From positions 1-42,548 of the IMG/VR virus record IMGVR_UViG_3300042562_000248: DNA of 42,548 nt, one strand, 5' to 3'. The notes beneath the pieces were generated by a model that searched no databases, was not told the DNA's origin, and worked only from the letters and a program-made list of their open reading frames with translations. A program made the position numbers and the translations under genes. The DNA comes from a virus. Of this stretch, positions 19,301 through 27,369 are shown in pieces (position 1 is the stretch's first letter; each line of letters starts with the position of its first letter).

Positions 19301-19527
19301 TGAAACTACCACTTGTACCCATCGACAAAGCAAATCATTTTATATATGGATTTTTCATATATACATTTGCTTCTTTAGTAATATCTAATCCTTTAGCATT
19401 TGGCGTAGTATGTTTATTTGCTGTAGGGAAAGAAGTAAGAGACCAAATAGTTTATAAAGGATTTGATATATTTGACTTGTTTTTTACAATACTACCTGCT
19501 ATTATAATGATAATTATATTAAATTAA
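19300..19527 (+). CDS. Small membrane protein (75 aa)
   Basis: The protein starts MKLPLVPIDKANHFIYGF. There are three likely membrane segments (about residues 13-28, 29-43 and 58-74) around a conserved-looking polar block GKEVRDQIVYKGFDIFDL. The DK.NHF.YGF...F and KE..DQ..YKGFD..D.. patterns are familiar from Bacteroidota phages and prophages, but the function is unknown. The start overlaps the previous stop (TAATG). Confidence 0.65.
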   Translation: MKLPLVPIDKANHFIYGFFIYTFASLVISNPLAFGVVCLFAVGKEVRDQIVYKGFDIFDLFFTILPAIIMIIILN

Positions 19528-19532
19528 ATAAA

Positions 19533-19757
19533 ATGGACATTCGTAAAATATCAATCGGACCAGACTACAAAAATGCTATGAGTTATATTCAAGACCAAAA
19601 AGTATTAGGTGATTCACATACGATTCACCTGATATTCTTTGATGAAGATAAAAATAGTTTTAAGGTATGGATAGAAAATAACTCTAATGAAGTATTACTT
19701 TGGAAGGAGTTTAATTCTAATATGCCAATATCTGTAGAATACAATATAAACTTCTAA
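19533..19757 (+). CDS. Hypothetical protein (74 aa)
   Basis: The protein starts MDIRKISIGPDYKNAMSY. It is a small alpha/beta protein with strands such as HTIHLIFFDEDKNSFKVWIE. Its stop overlaps the ATG of the GroES-like gene (TAATG), so the two are probably co-translated just upstream of the packaging genes. Family unknown. Confidence 0.6.
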   Translation: MDIRKISIGPDYKNAMSYIQDQKVLGDSHTIHLIFFDEDKNSFKVWIENNSNEVLLWKEFNSNMPISVEYNINF

Positions 19758-20323
19758 TGAAATCTCCTTACTGCTTCATCGTAAAACCATTAGATGGTAA
19801 GCGATACAATAATACTAAGAGTATAGGTGGTATTGATTTAGTAGTCAGTACATCTCAAGAAGACCACACGGTATCTAATAGATTAGGAGTGGTTGAAAGT
19901 ACTCCGATTGGATATAAAGGAGATGTAATAGTTGGAGATTTATTACTCGTACATCATAATGTATTTAAATTATATTATGATATGAAAGGAAATGAGAAGA
20001 GCGGAGCAAGTTATCTTAAGGATGATTTATTTATGGTAGATAACGAACAGTTCTTCATGTACTTCCACGATAATAAATGGAGTGCTCACTCTAAGTACTG
20101 CTTTGTAAAACCAATAAAAACAAGGAACTCGATTATTCATAAGAACACATTAGAGGAGCCTTTAATCGGAACGATAGAGTACATAAATCAAGAGTTACTA
20201 GACCTAGGTCTAAGTATTGGAAATGAGATTTCGTTTGAGCCAAATAGTGAGTACCCATTTTACATAAATGATGAGAAGCTATACAGAATGCTTACTAAAA
20301 ATATTACATTAAAATGGAATTAA
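19757..20323 (+). CDS. Putative tandem GroES-fold protein (188 aa)
   Basis: The protein starts MKSPYCFIVKPLDGKRYN. Residues 6-70 follow GroES order: FIVKPLDGK, a loop with IGGIDLVV, RLGVVESTP, then DVIVGDLLLVHHNVF. Residues about 110-180 repeat it in degenerate form: YCFVKPIKTRNSI, LIGTIEYINQE, GLSIGNEISFEPNSEYPF, then NDEKLYRM. It would be a fused pair of GroES-like barrels, similar in idea to phage co-chaperonins (T4 gp31). It lies directly upstream of the terminase genes and is distinct from the groES next to groEL. Fold call is by pattern only. Confidence 0.55.
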   Translation: MKSPYCFIVKPLDGKRYNNTKSIGGIDLVVSTSQEDHTVSNRLGVVESTPIGYKGDVIVGDLLLVHHNVFKLYYDMKGNEKSGASYLKDDLFMVDNEQFFMYFHDNKWSAHSKYCFVKPIKTRNSIIHKNTLEEPLIGTIEYINQELLDLGLSIGNEISFEPNSEYPFYINDEKLYRMLTKNITLKWN

Positions 20324-20589
20324 AATCAATTAAAGAAAGAATTATTGCTGCTGGTTATAAGGCAGTAGACGAATTAATTAAAATTGCCGAAGATACTATA
20401 ATAAGAGGTGGTGATGATGATTTGTCTGCTGATAAACTCAAGAATGCTGCCTCTACAAAACGTTTAGCAATCGAAGATGCCTTTCATATTCTGAACAGGA
20501 TAGAGCTAGAGCAAGAAAAATTAGTTGACGAATCCGTTGTAAAAACTGAACCTAAAGTACAAGGATTTGCAGAAAGAAGATCAAAATAG
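20314..20589 (+). CDS. Putative small terminase subunit (91 aa)
   Basis: The protein starts MELKSIKERIIAAGYKAV. It is all-helical: residues 3-30, then an acidic turn with GGDDDLSADKLKNAAST, then a long helix with KRLAIEDAFHILNRIELEQE. It overlaps the GroES-like gene by 10 bases and the large terminase by 23. Position, size and helical content fit a TerS that recognises phage DNA, but the sequence alone does not prove it. Confidence 0.55.
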   Translation: MELKSIKERIIAAGYKAVDELIKIAEDTIIRGGDDDLSADKLKNAASTKRLAIEDAFHILNRIELEQEKLVDESVVKTEPKVQGFAERRSK

Positions 20590-22813
20590 TATATATAGGA
20601 TAGTCCAAGACCACGTACCTAAGAGTGTTATTGTAGTAAAGAACAAGAGCAAGACTTGGGAGTACGGCTATAATGAGAAGTATGATATGGTGGTTATATC
20701 TAAAGATGGAACCATTGGAGATATTTATAGTGTTAGCGGATTATTAATTGCACTACCATCAACCCCAGACGATGTTTATAAAAGAGATAGCAAGAAAGAG
20801 AATCAGTATTGGAAACCATCTGAGTACCCAAGGGAGCTTAGTAATATCAAGACTATATTCAACTGGCATACTATGCCTAAGAATTTTAAGGATGAGTGGG
20901 TTGATTATATAGAGGGAGAGTTTGATAGAAGGGATCACGGATTTTTCTTTATGAACAATGGCGTTAAAACTTATATCACAGGTTCTCATTATATGTACTT
21001 GCAGTGGACTAAGATTGATATTGGACTTCCAGACTACCGAGAAGCAAACAGGATATACTTTATATTTTGGGAAGCCTGTAAGGCTGATAACCGTTCATTT
21101 GGTATGGTATACCTAAAGATTAGACGTTCTGGATTCTCGTTTATGGGATCTAATGAGTTATCTAATACAGGGACACTTGCTAAGGATGCAAGACTTGGTA
21201 TACTATCAAAGACTGGTAATGATGCTAAGACAATGTTTACCAATAAGGTGGTTCCTATTATCAGCAATTACCCATTCTTCTTCAAGCCTATCCAGGATGG
21301 TATGGATAAACCAAAGACAGAACTTGCGTTTAGAGTTCCTGCGGCTAAGATTACCAAGAAGAATATGTACGAAAGTGCAGAGTCCGACATTAGAGGTCTT
21401 GATACCACGATTGACTGGAAGAACACGGCTGACAATAGTTATGATGGTGAGAAATTACTATTACTCGTACATGACGAATCGGGCAAATGGATTAAGCCAG
21501 ATAACATCTTAAATAACTGGCGTGTAACAAAGACCTGTCTTAGATTAGGTTCTAAGATTATTGGAAAGTGTATGATGGGTTCAACACCTAACGCGCTTGA
21601 AAAGGGAGGGGCTAACTTTAAGAAGTTATACGAAGAATCAAATGTAAGCACACGTAATGCCAATGGTCAGACAAAGTCTGGTATGTACTCTTTGTATATA
21701 CCAATGGAGTGGAACTTCGAGGGTTATATAGATAGATATGGAATGCCAGTATTCAGAAAGCCAGAAAAACCAGTTATGGGGATTGATGGTCAGATGATCT
21801 CTAATGGCGCCATTGATTATTGGGAGAATGAGGTTGCTTCATTGAAGAGTGATGCTGATGCTCTTAACGAGTTCTATAGACAGTTCTCAAGAACAGAGTC
21901 TCATGCCTTCAGAGACGAGAGCAAGTCATCAATATTCAACCTAACAAAGATATACCAGCAGATTGACTATAACGACTCCTTAATCAAGGATAGAGTACTT
22001 ACACGAGGCTCGTTCAGCTGGTTAAACGGAGAGAAGGATACCAAGGTAGTATGGACTCCAGATCCAAGGGGCAGGTTTAACGTATCGTGGATACCAGAGC
22101 GTAACCTACAGAATGTTATCATTAATAAGAATGGAATGAAGTATCCTGGGAATGATCATATTGGTGCATTTGGATGTGATCCATACGATATATCAGGTAC
22201 AGTAGGCGGTGGAGGATCTAATGGTTCTCTTCATGGACTTACTAAATTTAATATGGATAATGCACCTAGTAATCACTTCTTCTTGGAGTATATCGCAAGA
22301 CCACAGACGGCAGAGATATTCTTTGAGGAGGTACTGATGGCATGTGTATTTTACGGTATGCCTATCTTGGTTGAGAATAACAAACCAAGGCTGCTATATC
22401 ATTTCAAGAACAGAGGCTATAGAGGATTTTCTATGAATAGACCAGATAAGCACTATAATAACCTCTCTAAGACAGAGAAAGAGCTTGGAGGTATTCCTAA
22501 CTCTTCTGAAGATGTTAAGCAGTCTCACGCGTCTGCGATTGAGTCATATATTGAGAAGTATGTAGGACTTGACTTAGAAGGTACTTACAGGGATTCTGAT
22601 GAGATGGGTTCAATGTACTTCACACGTACAATAAACGAATGGTCAAGGTTTGATATAAACAACAGAACGAAGTTTGATGCTGCAATTAGCTCAGGATTAG
22701 CTATAATGGCTAATCAAAAAAATGTGTATGCACAAGTCAAAAAAGAATCGAAAATTATCTTTAACTTTGCAAAGTATAATAATAGCGGAACACATAGCGA
22801 AATAATAAGATAA
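20567..22813 (+). CDS. terL: Terminase large subunit (748 aa)
   Basis: The DNA-packaging motor ATPase and nuclease. The ATPase part shows a divergent Walker A (KIRRSGFSFM, residues 184-193) as in crAss-like terminases, and a Walker B with LLLLVHDES (D303/E304). The C-terminal RNase H-type nuclease shows an acidic residue at D538 in FGCDPYD and another at D704 in TKFDAAISSG. The length fits crAss-like TerL proteins. It overlaps the TerS candidate upstream and abuts the portal gene. A consensus -7 box lies inside its last 50 bases. Confidence 0.93.
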   Translation: MQKEDQNSIYRIVQDHVPKSVIVVKNKSKTWEYGYNEKYDMVVISKDGTIGDIYSVSGLLIALPSTPDDVYKRDSKKENQYWKPSEYPRELSNIKTIFNWHTMPKNFKDEWVDYIEGEFDRRDHGFFFMNNGVKTYITGSHYMYLQWTKIDIGLPDYREANRIYFIFWEACKADNRSFGMVYLKIRRSGFSFMGSNELSNTGTLAKDARLGILSKTGNDAKTMFTNKVVPIISNYPFFFKPIQDGMDKPKTELAFRVPAAKITKKNMYESAESDIRGLDTTIDWKNTADNSYDGEKLLLLVHDESGKWIKPDNILNNWRVTKTCLRLGSKIIGKCMMGSTPNALEKGGANFKKLYEESNVSTRNANGQTKSGMYSLYIPMEWNFEGYIDRYGMPVFRKPEKPVMGIDGQMISNGAIDYWENEVASLKSDADALNEFYRQFSRTESHAFRDESKSSIFNLTKIYQQIDYNDSLIKDRVLTRGSFSWLNGEKDTKVVWTPDPRGRFNVSWIPERNLQNVIINKNGMKYPGNDHIGAFGCDPYDISGTVGGGGSNGSLHGLTKFNMDNAPSNHFFLEYIARPQTAEIFFEEVLMACVFYGMPILVENNKPRLLYHFKNRGYRGFSMNRPDKHYNNLSKTEKELGGIPNSSEDVKQSHASAIESYIEKYVGLDLEGTYRDSDEMGSMYFTRTINEWSRFDINNRTKFDAAISSGLAIMANQKNVYAQVKKESKIIFNFAKYNNSGTHSEIIR
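22762..22769 (+). promoter_or_regulatory. Internal promoter -7 box TAACTTTG with palindrome
   Basis: It matches TAnnTTTG and is part of the 12-base palindrome ACTTTGCAAAGT (22764-22775). It lies in the coding end of terL, 44 bases before the portal ATG at 22814, so the head genes could have their own transcript. Being inside a gene, it could also be chance. Confidence 0.4.
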
Positions 22814-25246
22814 ATGAAGGATGTAAATATTAAGATTAATCCAATTAGCTTTCCAGACCAATTTGCTACTGATAAGGAAAAAGAATCTGTTGAATACGGA
22901 TTGCAGATAGGGCAAAGTATTCAGTATGAGTGGTTTAAGAAGGACAGTCATGGATGTAGATTTTATGATCAACGTTCTAATTTTCATAAATTACGTCTAT
23001 ACGCTCGTGGAGAACAGTCAATAGGTAAGTATAAGAACGAACTATCTGTGGATGGTGATTTAAGTCACCTAAACTTGGACTGGACTCCTGTTCCAATTAT
23101 ACCTAAATTCCTTGACATTGTAGTTAATGGAATGACTGACAGGATGTTTAAGGTTAAGGCGTATGCACAAGATGCTATGTCTACTGATAAACGAAATAGA
23201 TTTCAACAGTCAGTTCAGACTGATATGGCTGCTAAGGACTTGCTTCTTCAGGTAAAAGGTCAGTTTGGAATCGATGCATTTGATACTCCTCCAGAAGAAC
23301 TTCCAGAGACAGACGATGAACTTTCATTGTTCATGCAGATAAACTATAAGCCTGCTATTGAAATAGCTGAAGAACAAGCAATTAACACAATCTTTGACGA
23401 TAATAAGTATAACGATATTCGTAAGAGTGTTGATTTAGATATTGCTACATTAGGAATAGGTATGGCTAAGCACATGTTCTTACCTGGTGACGGAGTTAGA
23501 ATCGAGTATGTGGATCCAGCAAATGTTATCTATAGCTATACAGAGAACCCATACTTTAACGATTGTTTCTATTGGGGAGAGGTTAAGACGGTTCATACGA
23601 CCGAACTCATGAAGATTGATCCAACACTGACATTAGAGCAGTTAGGGGAAATATCTAAATATGGAGAGTCTTGGAATAGTCAGTACGGATTAGCTCAGTT
23701 AAATAATAGTTTATTTAGTAGAGATTCTGCTACATTACTTTATTTTAACTATAAGACTACAAAGAGAATTGTATATAAGAAAAAGAAATTAGAGAACGGT
23801 AGCGAGAAGATGATACCAAAGGACGACACGTTCAATCCTCCACAAGAGATGATGGAAGAAGGAAACTTCGAGAAGATTGAGAAGGTTATCGATGTTTGGT
23901 ATGATGGAATCATGGTTGCTGGTACAAATATTATGTTGAAGTGGGAGTTATCTAAGAATATGGTACGTCCTAAATCAGCAACACAACACGCTATTCCTAA
24001 CTATGTAGCAGTTGCTCCAAGAATGTACAAGGGAGCTATTGAGTCATTGGTGAAAAGGATGATTCCATTTGCCGACTTGATTCAAGTAATTCACCTTAAG
24101 ATGCAGCAAGTATTGGCTAGAGTAGTACCTGATGGGGTATTTATCGATGCCGATGGTATTAACGAGGTTGACCTAGGTACTGGAGCAGCATACAATCCAG
24201 AAGATGCATTAAGATTATACTTCCAAACTGGTAGTGTTATTGGTAGAAGTTATACTGGTGATGGTGAGTTTAATAATGCAAGGATTCCAATCTCTGAGTT
24301 AGGTACCAATAGTGGACAAGCTAAATTACAGAGTTTAATTGGAAGTTATAATCACTATATGGGTATGATTAGAGATGTTACTGGTCTTAATGAGGCTCGT
24401 GATGGTTCTACTCCAAACCCAGATGCATTAGTAGGTGTTCAGAAGTTAGCTGCGCTAAACTCAAACACAGCTACAAGACACATACTAGAGTCTAGTTTAT
24501 ACGTTACACGTTCATTATCTGAGGCAATTTCTTATAGAGTTGCAGATATATTAGAGTATTCTGACTTTAAGGAAGAGTTTATAAATCAGATAGGTAAGTA
24601 TAGTGTTGGTATCTTAGAAGAAATTAAGGACCTATACATATATGATTTTGGTATCTTTATTGAGGTATCACCTGATGAGGAAGAGAAGGCTCAACTAGAA
24701 CAGAACATTCAGATATCACTATCTCGTGATTCTATTTTATTAGAGGATGCTATTGATATTAGAGAGATGAGAAATCTTAAACTAGCTAATCAGCTGCTTA
24801 AACTTAAGAGAAAGAAGAGAGAAGAGCAGAAACAAAAACAAGCTCAGGAGGCTCAGCAAATGCAAGGTCAGATACAGCAACAATCTCAGCAGTTGGCTGC
24901 TCAAGTAGCTATGCAGAAGATTCAAGCTGAGACACAGGCTAAGTTGCAGGTTAAGCAGGCTGAGTCAGCATTTGATATTCAGAAGATGCAAAGCGAGGTT
25001 CAGGCCAAGATGCAGCTTATGGAGATTGAGTTTAACTATAATATGCAGCTTAAAGGTATTGAGGTTCAGACAACTAAGTCTAAAGAGGAAATGAAAGAAG
25101 AGGCTAAGGATAAGCGTGTTAGCTTACAGAATACACAGCAATCTAAACTGATTGACCAACGTAAGAATAACTTGCCACCAGTAAATTTTGAGTCTACAAA
25201 TGACAACTTAGACTCGTTTGACTTATCGCAATTCGGACCAAGATAA
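22814..25246 (+). CDS. Portal protein, crAss-like (810 aa)
   Basis: Forms the ring at the head vertex through which DNA passes. The N-terminal part carries the crAss-like portal pattern: EYGLQIGQSIQYEWF, FHKLRLYARGEQSIGKYKNE, then LNLDWTPVPIIPKFLDIVV and NGMTDRMF (residues about 28-120). The C-terminal 160 residues are a Gln/Lys-rich coiled coil (KREEQKQKQAQEAQQ), then an acidic tail (NDNLDSFDLSQF). The ATG directly follows the terL stop. The length is normal for this group. Confidence 0.9.
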   Translation: MKDVNIKINPISFPDQFATDKEKESVEYGLQIGQSIQYEWFKKDSHGCRFYDQRSNFHKLRLYARGEQSIGKYKNELSVDGDLSHLNLDWTPVPIIPKFLDIVVNGMTDRMFKVKAYAQDAMSTDKRNRFQQSVQTDMAAKDLLLQVKGQFGIDAFDTPPEELPETDDELSLFMQINYKPAIEIAEEQAINTIFDDNKYNDIRKSVDLDIATLGIGMAKHMFLPGDGVRIEYVDPANVIYSYTENPYFNDCFYWGEVKTVHTTELMKIDPTLTLEQLGEISKYGESWNSQYGLAQLNNSLFSRDSATLLYFNYKTTKRIVYKKKKLENGSEKMIPKDDTFNPPQEMMEEGNFEKIEKVIDVWYDGIMVAGTNIMLKWELSKNMVRPKSATQHAIPNYVAVAPRMYKGAIESLVKRMIPFADLIQVIHLKMQQVLARVVPDGVFIDADGINEVDLGTGAAYNPEDALRLYFQTGSVIGRSYTGDGEFNNARIPISELGTNSGQAKLQSLIGSYNHYMGMIRDVTGLNEARDGSTPNPDALVGVQKLAALNSNTATRHILESSLYVTRSLSEAISYRVADILEYSDFKEEFINQIGKYSVGILEEIKDLYIYDFGIFIEVSPDEEEKAQLEQNIQISLSRDSILLEDAIDIREMRNLKLANQLLKLKRKKREEQKQKQAQEAQQMQGQIQQQSQQLAAQVAMQKIQAETQAKLQVKQAESAFDIQKMQSEVQAKMQLMEIEFNYNMQLKGIEVQTTKSKEEMKEEAKDKRVSLQNTQQSKLIDQRKNNLPPVNFESTNDNLDSFDLSQFGPR

Positions 25247-25263
25247 TATATAAAATTAATAAC

Positions 25264-25271
25264 TAACTTTG
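25264..25271 (+). promoter_or_regulatory. Promoter -7 box TAACTTTG
   Basis: It matches TAnnTTTG in the 40-base gap after the portal gene, 15 bases before the ATG at 25287, with a CAAAAAAAATAAG leader. It could give the head fibre, scaffold and capsid genes a strong separate transcript. Confidence 0.5.
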
Positions 25272-25286
25272 CAAAAAAAATAAGAT

Positions 25287-26258
25287 ATGCCAACAGTACC
25301 TAGTGGAACTAGATTTATAGGAATAGCAACTTCAGTAGATTTAACTGAAAGAAAATCAGCTTTATTAAATAAACAAACCGAACCTTTTTCAATTGAGGAT
25401 ATTGCTAGCACTGTAGGTGTAGGTGCTCAAGGACCTCAGGGAGTTCAAGGACCTGCTGGACCATTAGGACCTGTAGGACCTGCTGGATTAGAGTGGCAAG
25501 GTTCATGGGTTTCTGGAACTTCTTATGTAGCGGACGATGCTGTAGGATATAATGGAGCGTCTTGGTTCTGTATATTGGCAACATCAGGGACTACTACTCC
25601 TAACTTAGACGCAACTCACTGGGCTTTATTAGCCTCTCAAGGCGCACAAGGTATTCAAGGTGTACAAGGACCAACTGGACCTCAAGGTATTGGAGCTACT
25701 CAAACATTGCAACAAACAGTTGATTTAGGGAATACTATTACAGATGGTACTAACATTAGAATTGAGGATGGTGTTAACAGCTGTGATTTAAGTCCTGGAG
25801 ATTTAAGTGTATACAATAATACATATATAACAGATTTGTACCCAGGAAATATAACATTTGCAAAACAGATCGGTAATGGATCTATTGAATTAAAAATTCC
25901 AGATACTGTTTCTGTGTCTAGAACAATAACACTTCCAGATGCTTCAGGTACTTTGGCATTGCAGACTTATAAGTCTTACGTGGCTAAGATTACACATAGT
26001 GCTGGTAATTCTGCTCCTACTGCAGTTGTATTAGAGAATACTATTGGGACTGTAACATGGCAATATGAAGAAGAATTTAATTATACATTAGTTAGTTCAG
26101 GTTTATTTACATTAGGTAAGACAGTAATATTTGCAACAAGTCCAACCTTTCCTTTAATGAATGTTGGTGTAGGAACAAATAGTGCTAATTTTGTAGGATT
26201 AACTACAGAAGTAGATGGGTTTGCTAATTTAATGATTGAGATTAGAGTTTACGCATAA
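25287..26258 (+). CDS. Collagen-like head fibre protein with CBM-like domain (323 aa)
   Basis: The protein starts MPTVPSGTRFIGIATSVD. Two Gly-X-Y stretches (GPQGVQGPAGPLGPVGPAG from about residue 50, GAQGIQGVQGPTGPQG from about 118) will form a collagen-like trimer. Between them (residues about 72-114) WQGSWVSGTSYVADDAV, then WFCILATSG and a final Trp resemble a CBM5/12 chitin-binding-type fold. Later come RTITLPDASGTLAL and a C-terminal module shared with 18641-19300. Its place between portal and scaffold suggests a capsid-surface fibre for carbohydrate binding. Confidence 0.75.
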   Translation: MPTVPSGTRFIGIATSVDLTERKSALLNKQTEPFSIEDIASTVGVGAQGPQGVQGPAGPLGPVGPAGLEWQGSWVSGTSYVADDAVGYNGASWFCILATSGTTTPNLDATHWALLASQGAQGIQGVQGPTGPQGIGATQTLQQTVDLGNTITDGTNIRIEDGVNSCDLSPGDLSVYNNTYITDLYPGNITFAKQIGNGSIELKIPDTVSVSRTITLPDASGTLALQTYKSYVAKITHSAGNSAPTAVVLENTIGTVTWQYEEEFNYTLVSSGLFTLGKTVIFATSPTFPLMNVGVGTNSANFVGLTTEVDGFANLMIEIRVYA

Positions 26259-26283
26259 AAATTAAATAAATAAATTAAATAAA

Positions 26284-27357
26284 ATGGAAAATTTTACAGT
26301 TAAAGAAGTTGGTGCTGTAGAGCAAAAGTCTGTTCAAGAGATTGAGCAAACGCTCTTAGACCAACACGAAGAGAGTCAACATCAAGAGGTAGCAGTGCCT
26401 GAAGTTGAAGAAGCAGTAGCTACTCCAGAATATGGAGACTCGGACGTTCTTTCTTACATTAAGAATAGATATAATAAAGAGGTTAACTCTATTGACGAGT
26501 TGCTTCAAAAAAGAGAAGAGGCAGAAGAGTTACCTGGTGATGTATCTGCATACTTCAAATATAAAAAAGAGACTGGAAGAGGTATCGAAGATTTTGCTAA
26601 GTTAAGTAGAGACTTTGATAGTTTAAATCCAGATCAATTATTAGCAGAGTACTACTCTCAGACAGAAGAAGATTTAGACCAAGATGATATCGCGTATATG
26701 ATTGAGGATAAGTTTGCTTATGATGAGGATCTTGATGAACCAAAGGACATTAAGAAGAAGGATATTGCTAAGAAAAAAGAGCTTGCTAAGGCAAAGAAAT
26801 TTTTTGAGGATTCAAAAGAAGCATATAAAATACCTATCGAGTCGAAAGGTGGTTTAGTTTCAGACGATGAGAAAGAATCTTACGATGCTTACAAGAAATA
26901 TGTTCAAGAATCACAGACCTATCAGCAAGAGAGTTCTAGAAAATCTGAATATTTTCAAAAAAAGACTGAAGAAATTTTTTCTAACGAGTTCAAAGGTTTT
27001 GAGTTCAATGTTGGAGATAAGAGTATAACGTTTTTACCTGGAGATGTTATAGAATTAAAGAATGCTCAATCAGATGTTACAAACTTCATATCTAAACACT
27101 TAGATGCGAACGGACTGATATCAGACGCTAAGGGTTATCATCGTTCATTAGCAGCAGCTATGAATCCTGAGAAAATGGCTAAGTTCTTTTATGAACAGGG
27201 CAAGACTGATGCGCTATTAGATAGCACAAGAAAAATTAAGAATATAGATATGGAGACACGTAGTGTACCACAGTCTAGCAGTCAATCAGGTTTTAAAGTT
27301 ACAGCTTCAGATAGTGATAGTGGTAGAGGACTAAAAATTAGAAGTTATAAACAATAA
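26284..27357 (+). CDS. Putative capsid scaffold or head assembly protein (357 aa)
   Basis: The protein starts MENFTVKEVGAVEQKSVQ. It is very acidic, helical and low in Cys/Trp, with segments EVEEAVATPEYGDSDVL, then SQTEEDLDQDDIAYMIED and lysine/glutamate coils (KKKDIAKKKELAKAKKFF). The C-terminal end is Ser-rich. Acidic helical proteins encoded right before the major capsid protein are scaffolds, which bind the capsid protein during procapsid assembly. The assignment is by position and composition. Confidence 0.7.
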   Translation: MENFTVKEVGAVEQKSVQEIEQTLLDQHEESQHQEVAVPEVEEAVATPEYGDSDVLSYIKNRYNKEVNSIDELLQKREEAEELPGDVSAYFKYKKETGRGIEDFAKLSRDFDSLNPDQLLAEYYSQTEEDLDQDDIAYMIEDKFAYDEDLDEPKDIKKKDIAKKKELAKAKKFFEDSKEAYKIPIESKGGLVSDDEKESYDAYKKYVQESQTYQQESSRKSEYFQKKTEEIFSNEFKGFEFNVGDKSITFLPGDVIELKNAQSDVTNFISKHLDANGLISDAKGYHRSLAAAMNPEKMAKFFYEQGKTDALLDSTRKIKNIDMETRSVPQSSSQSGFKVTASDSDSGRGLKIRSYKQ

Positions 27358-27369
27358 AAAACAAAGACT

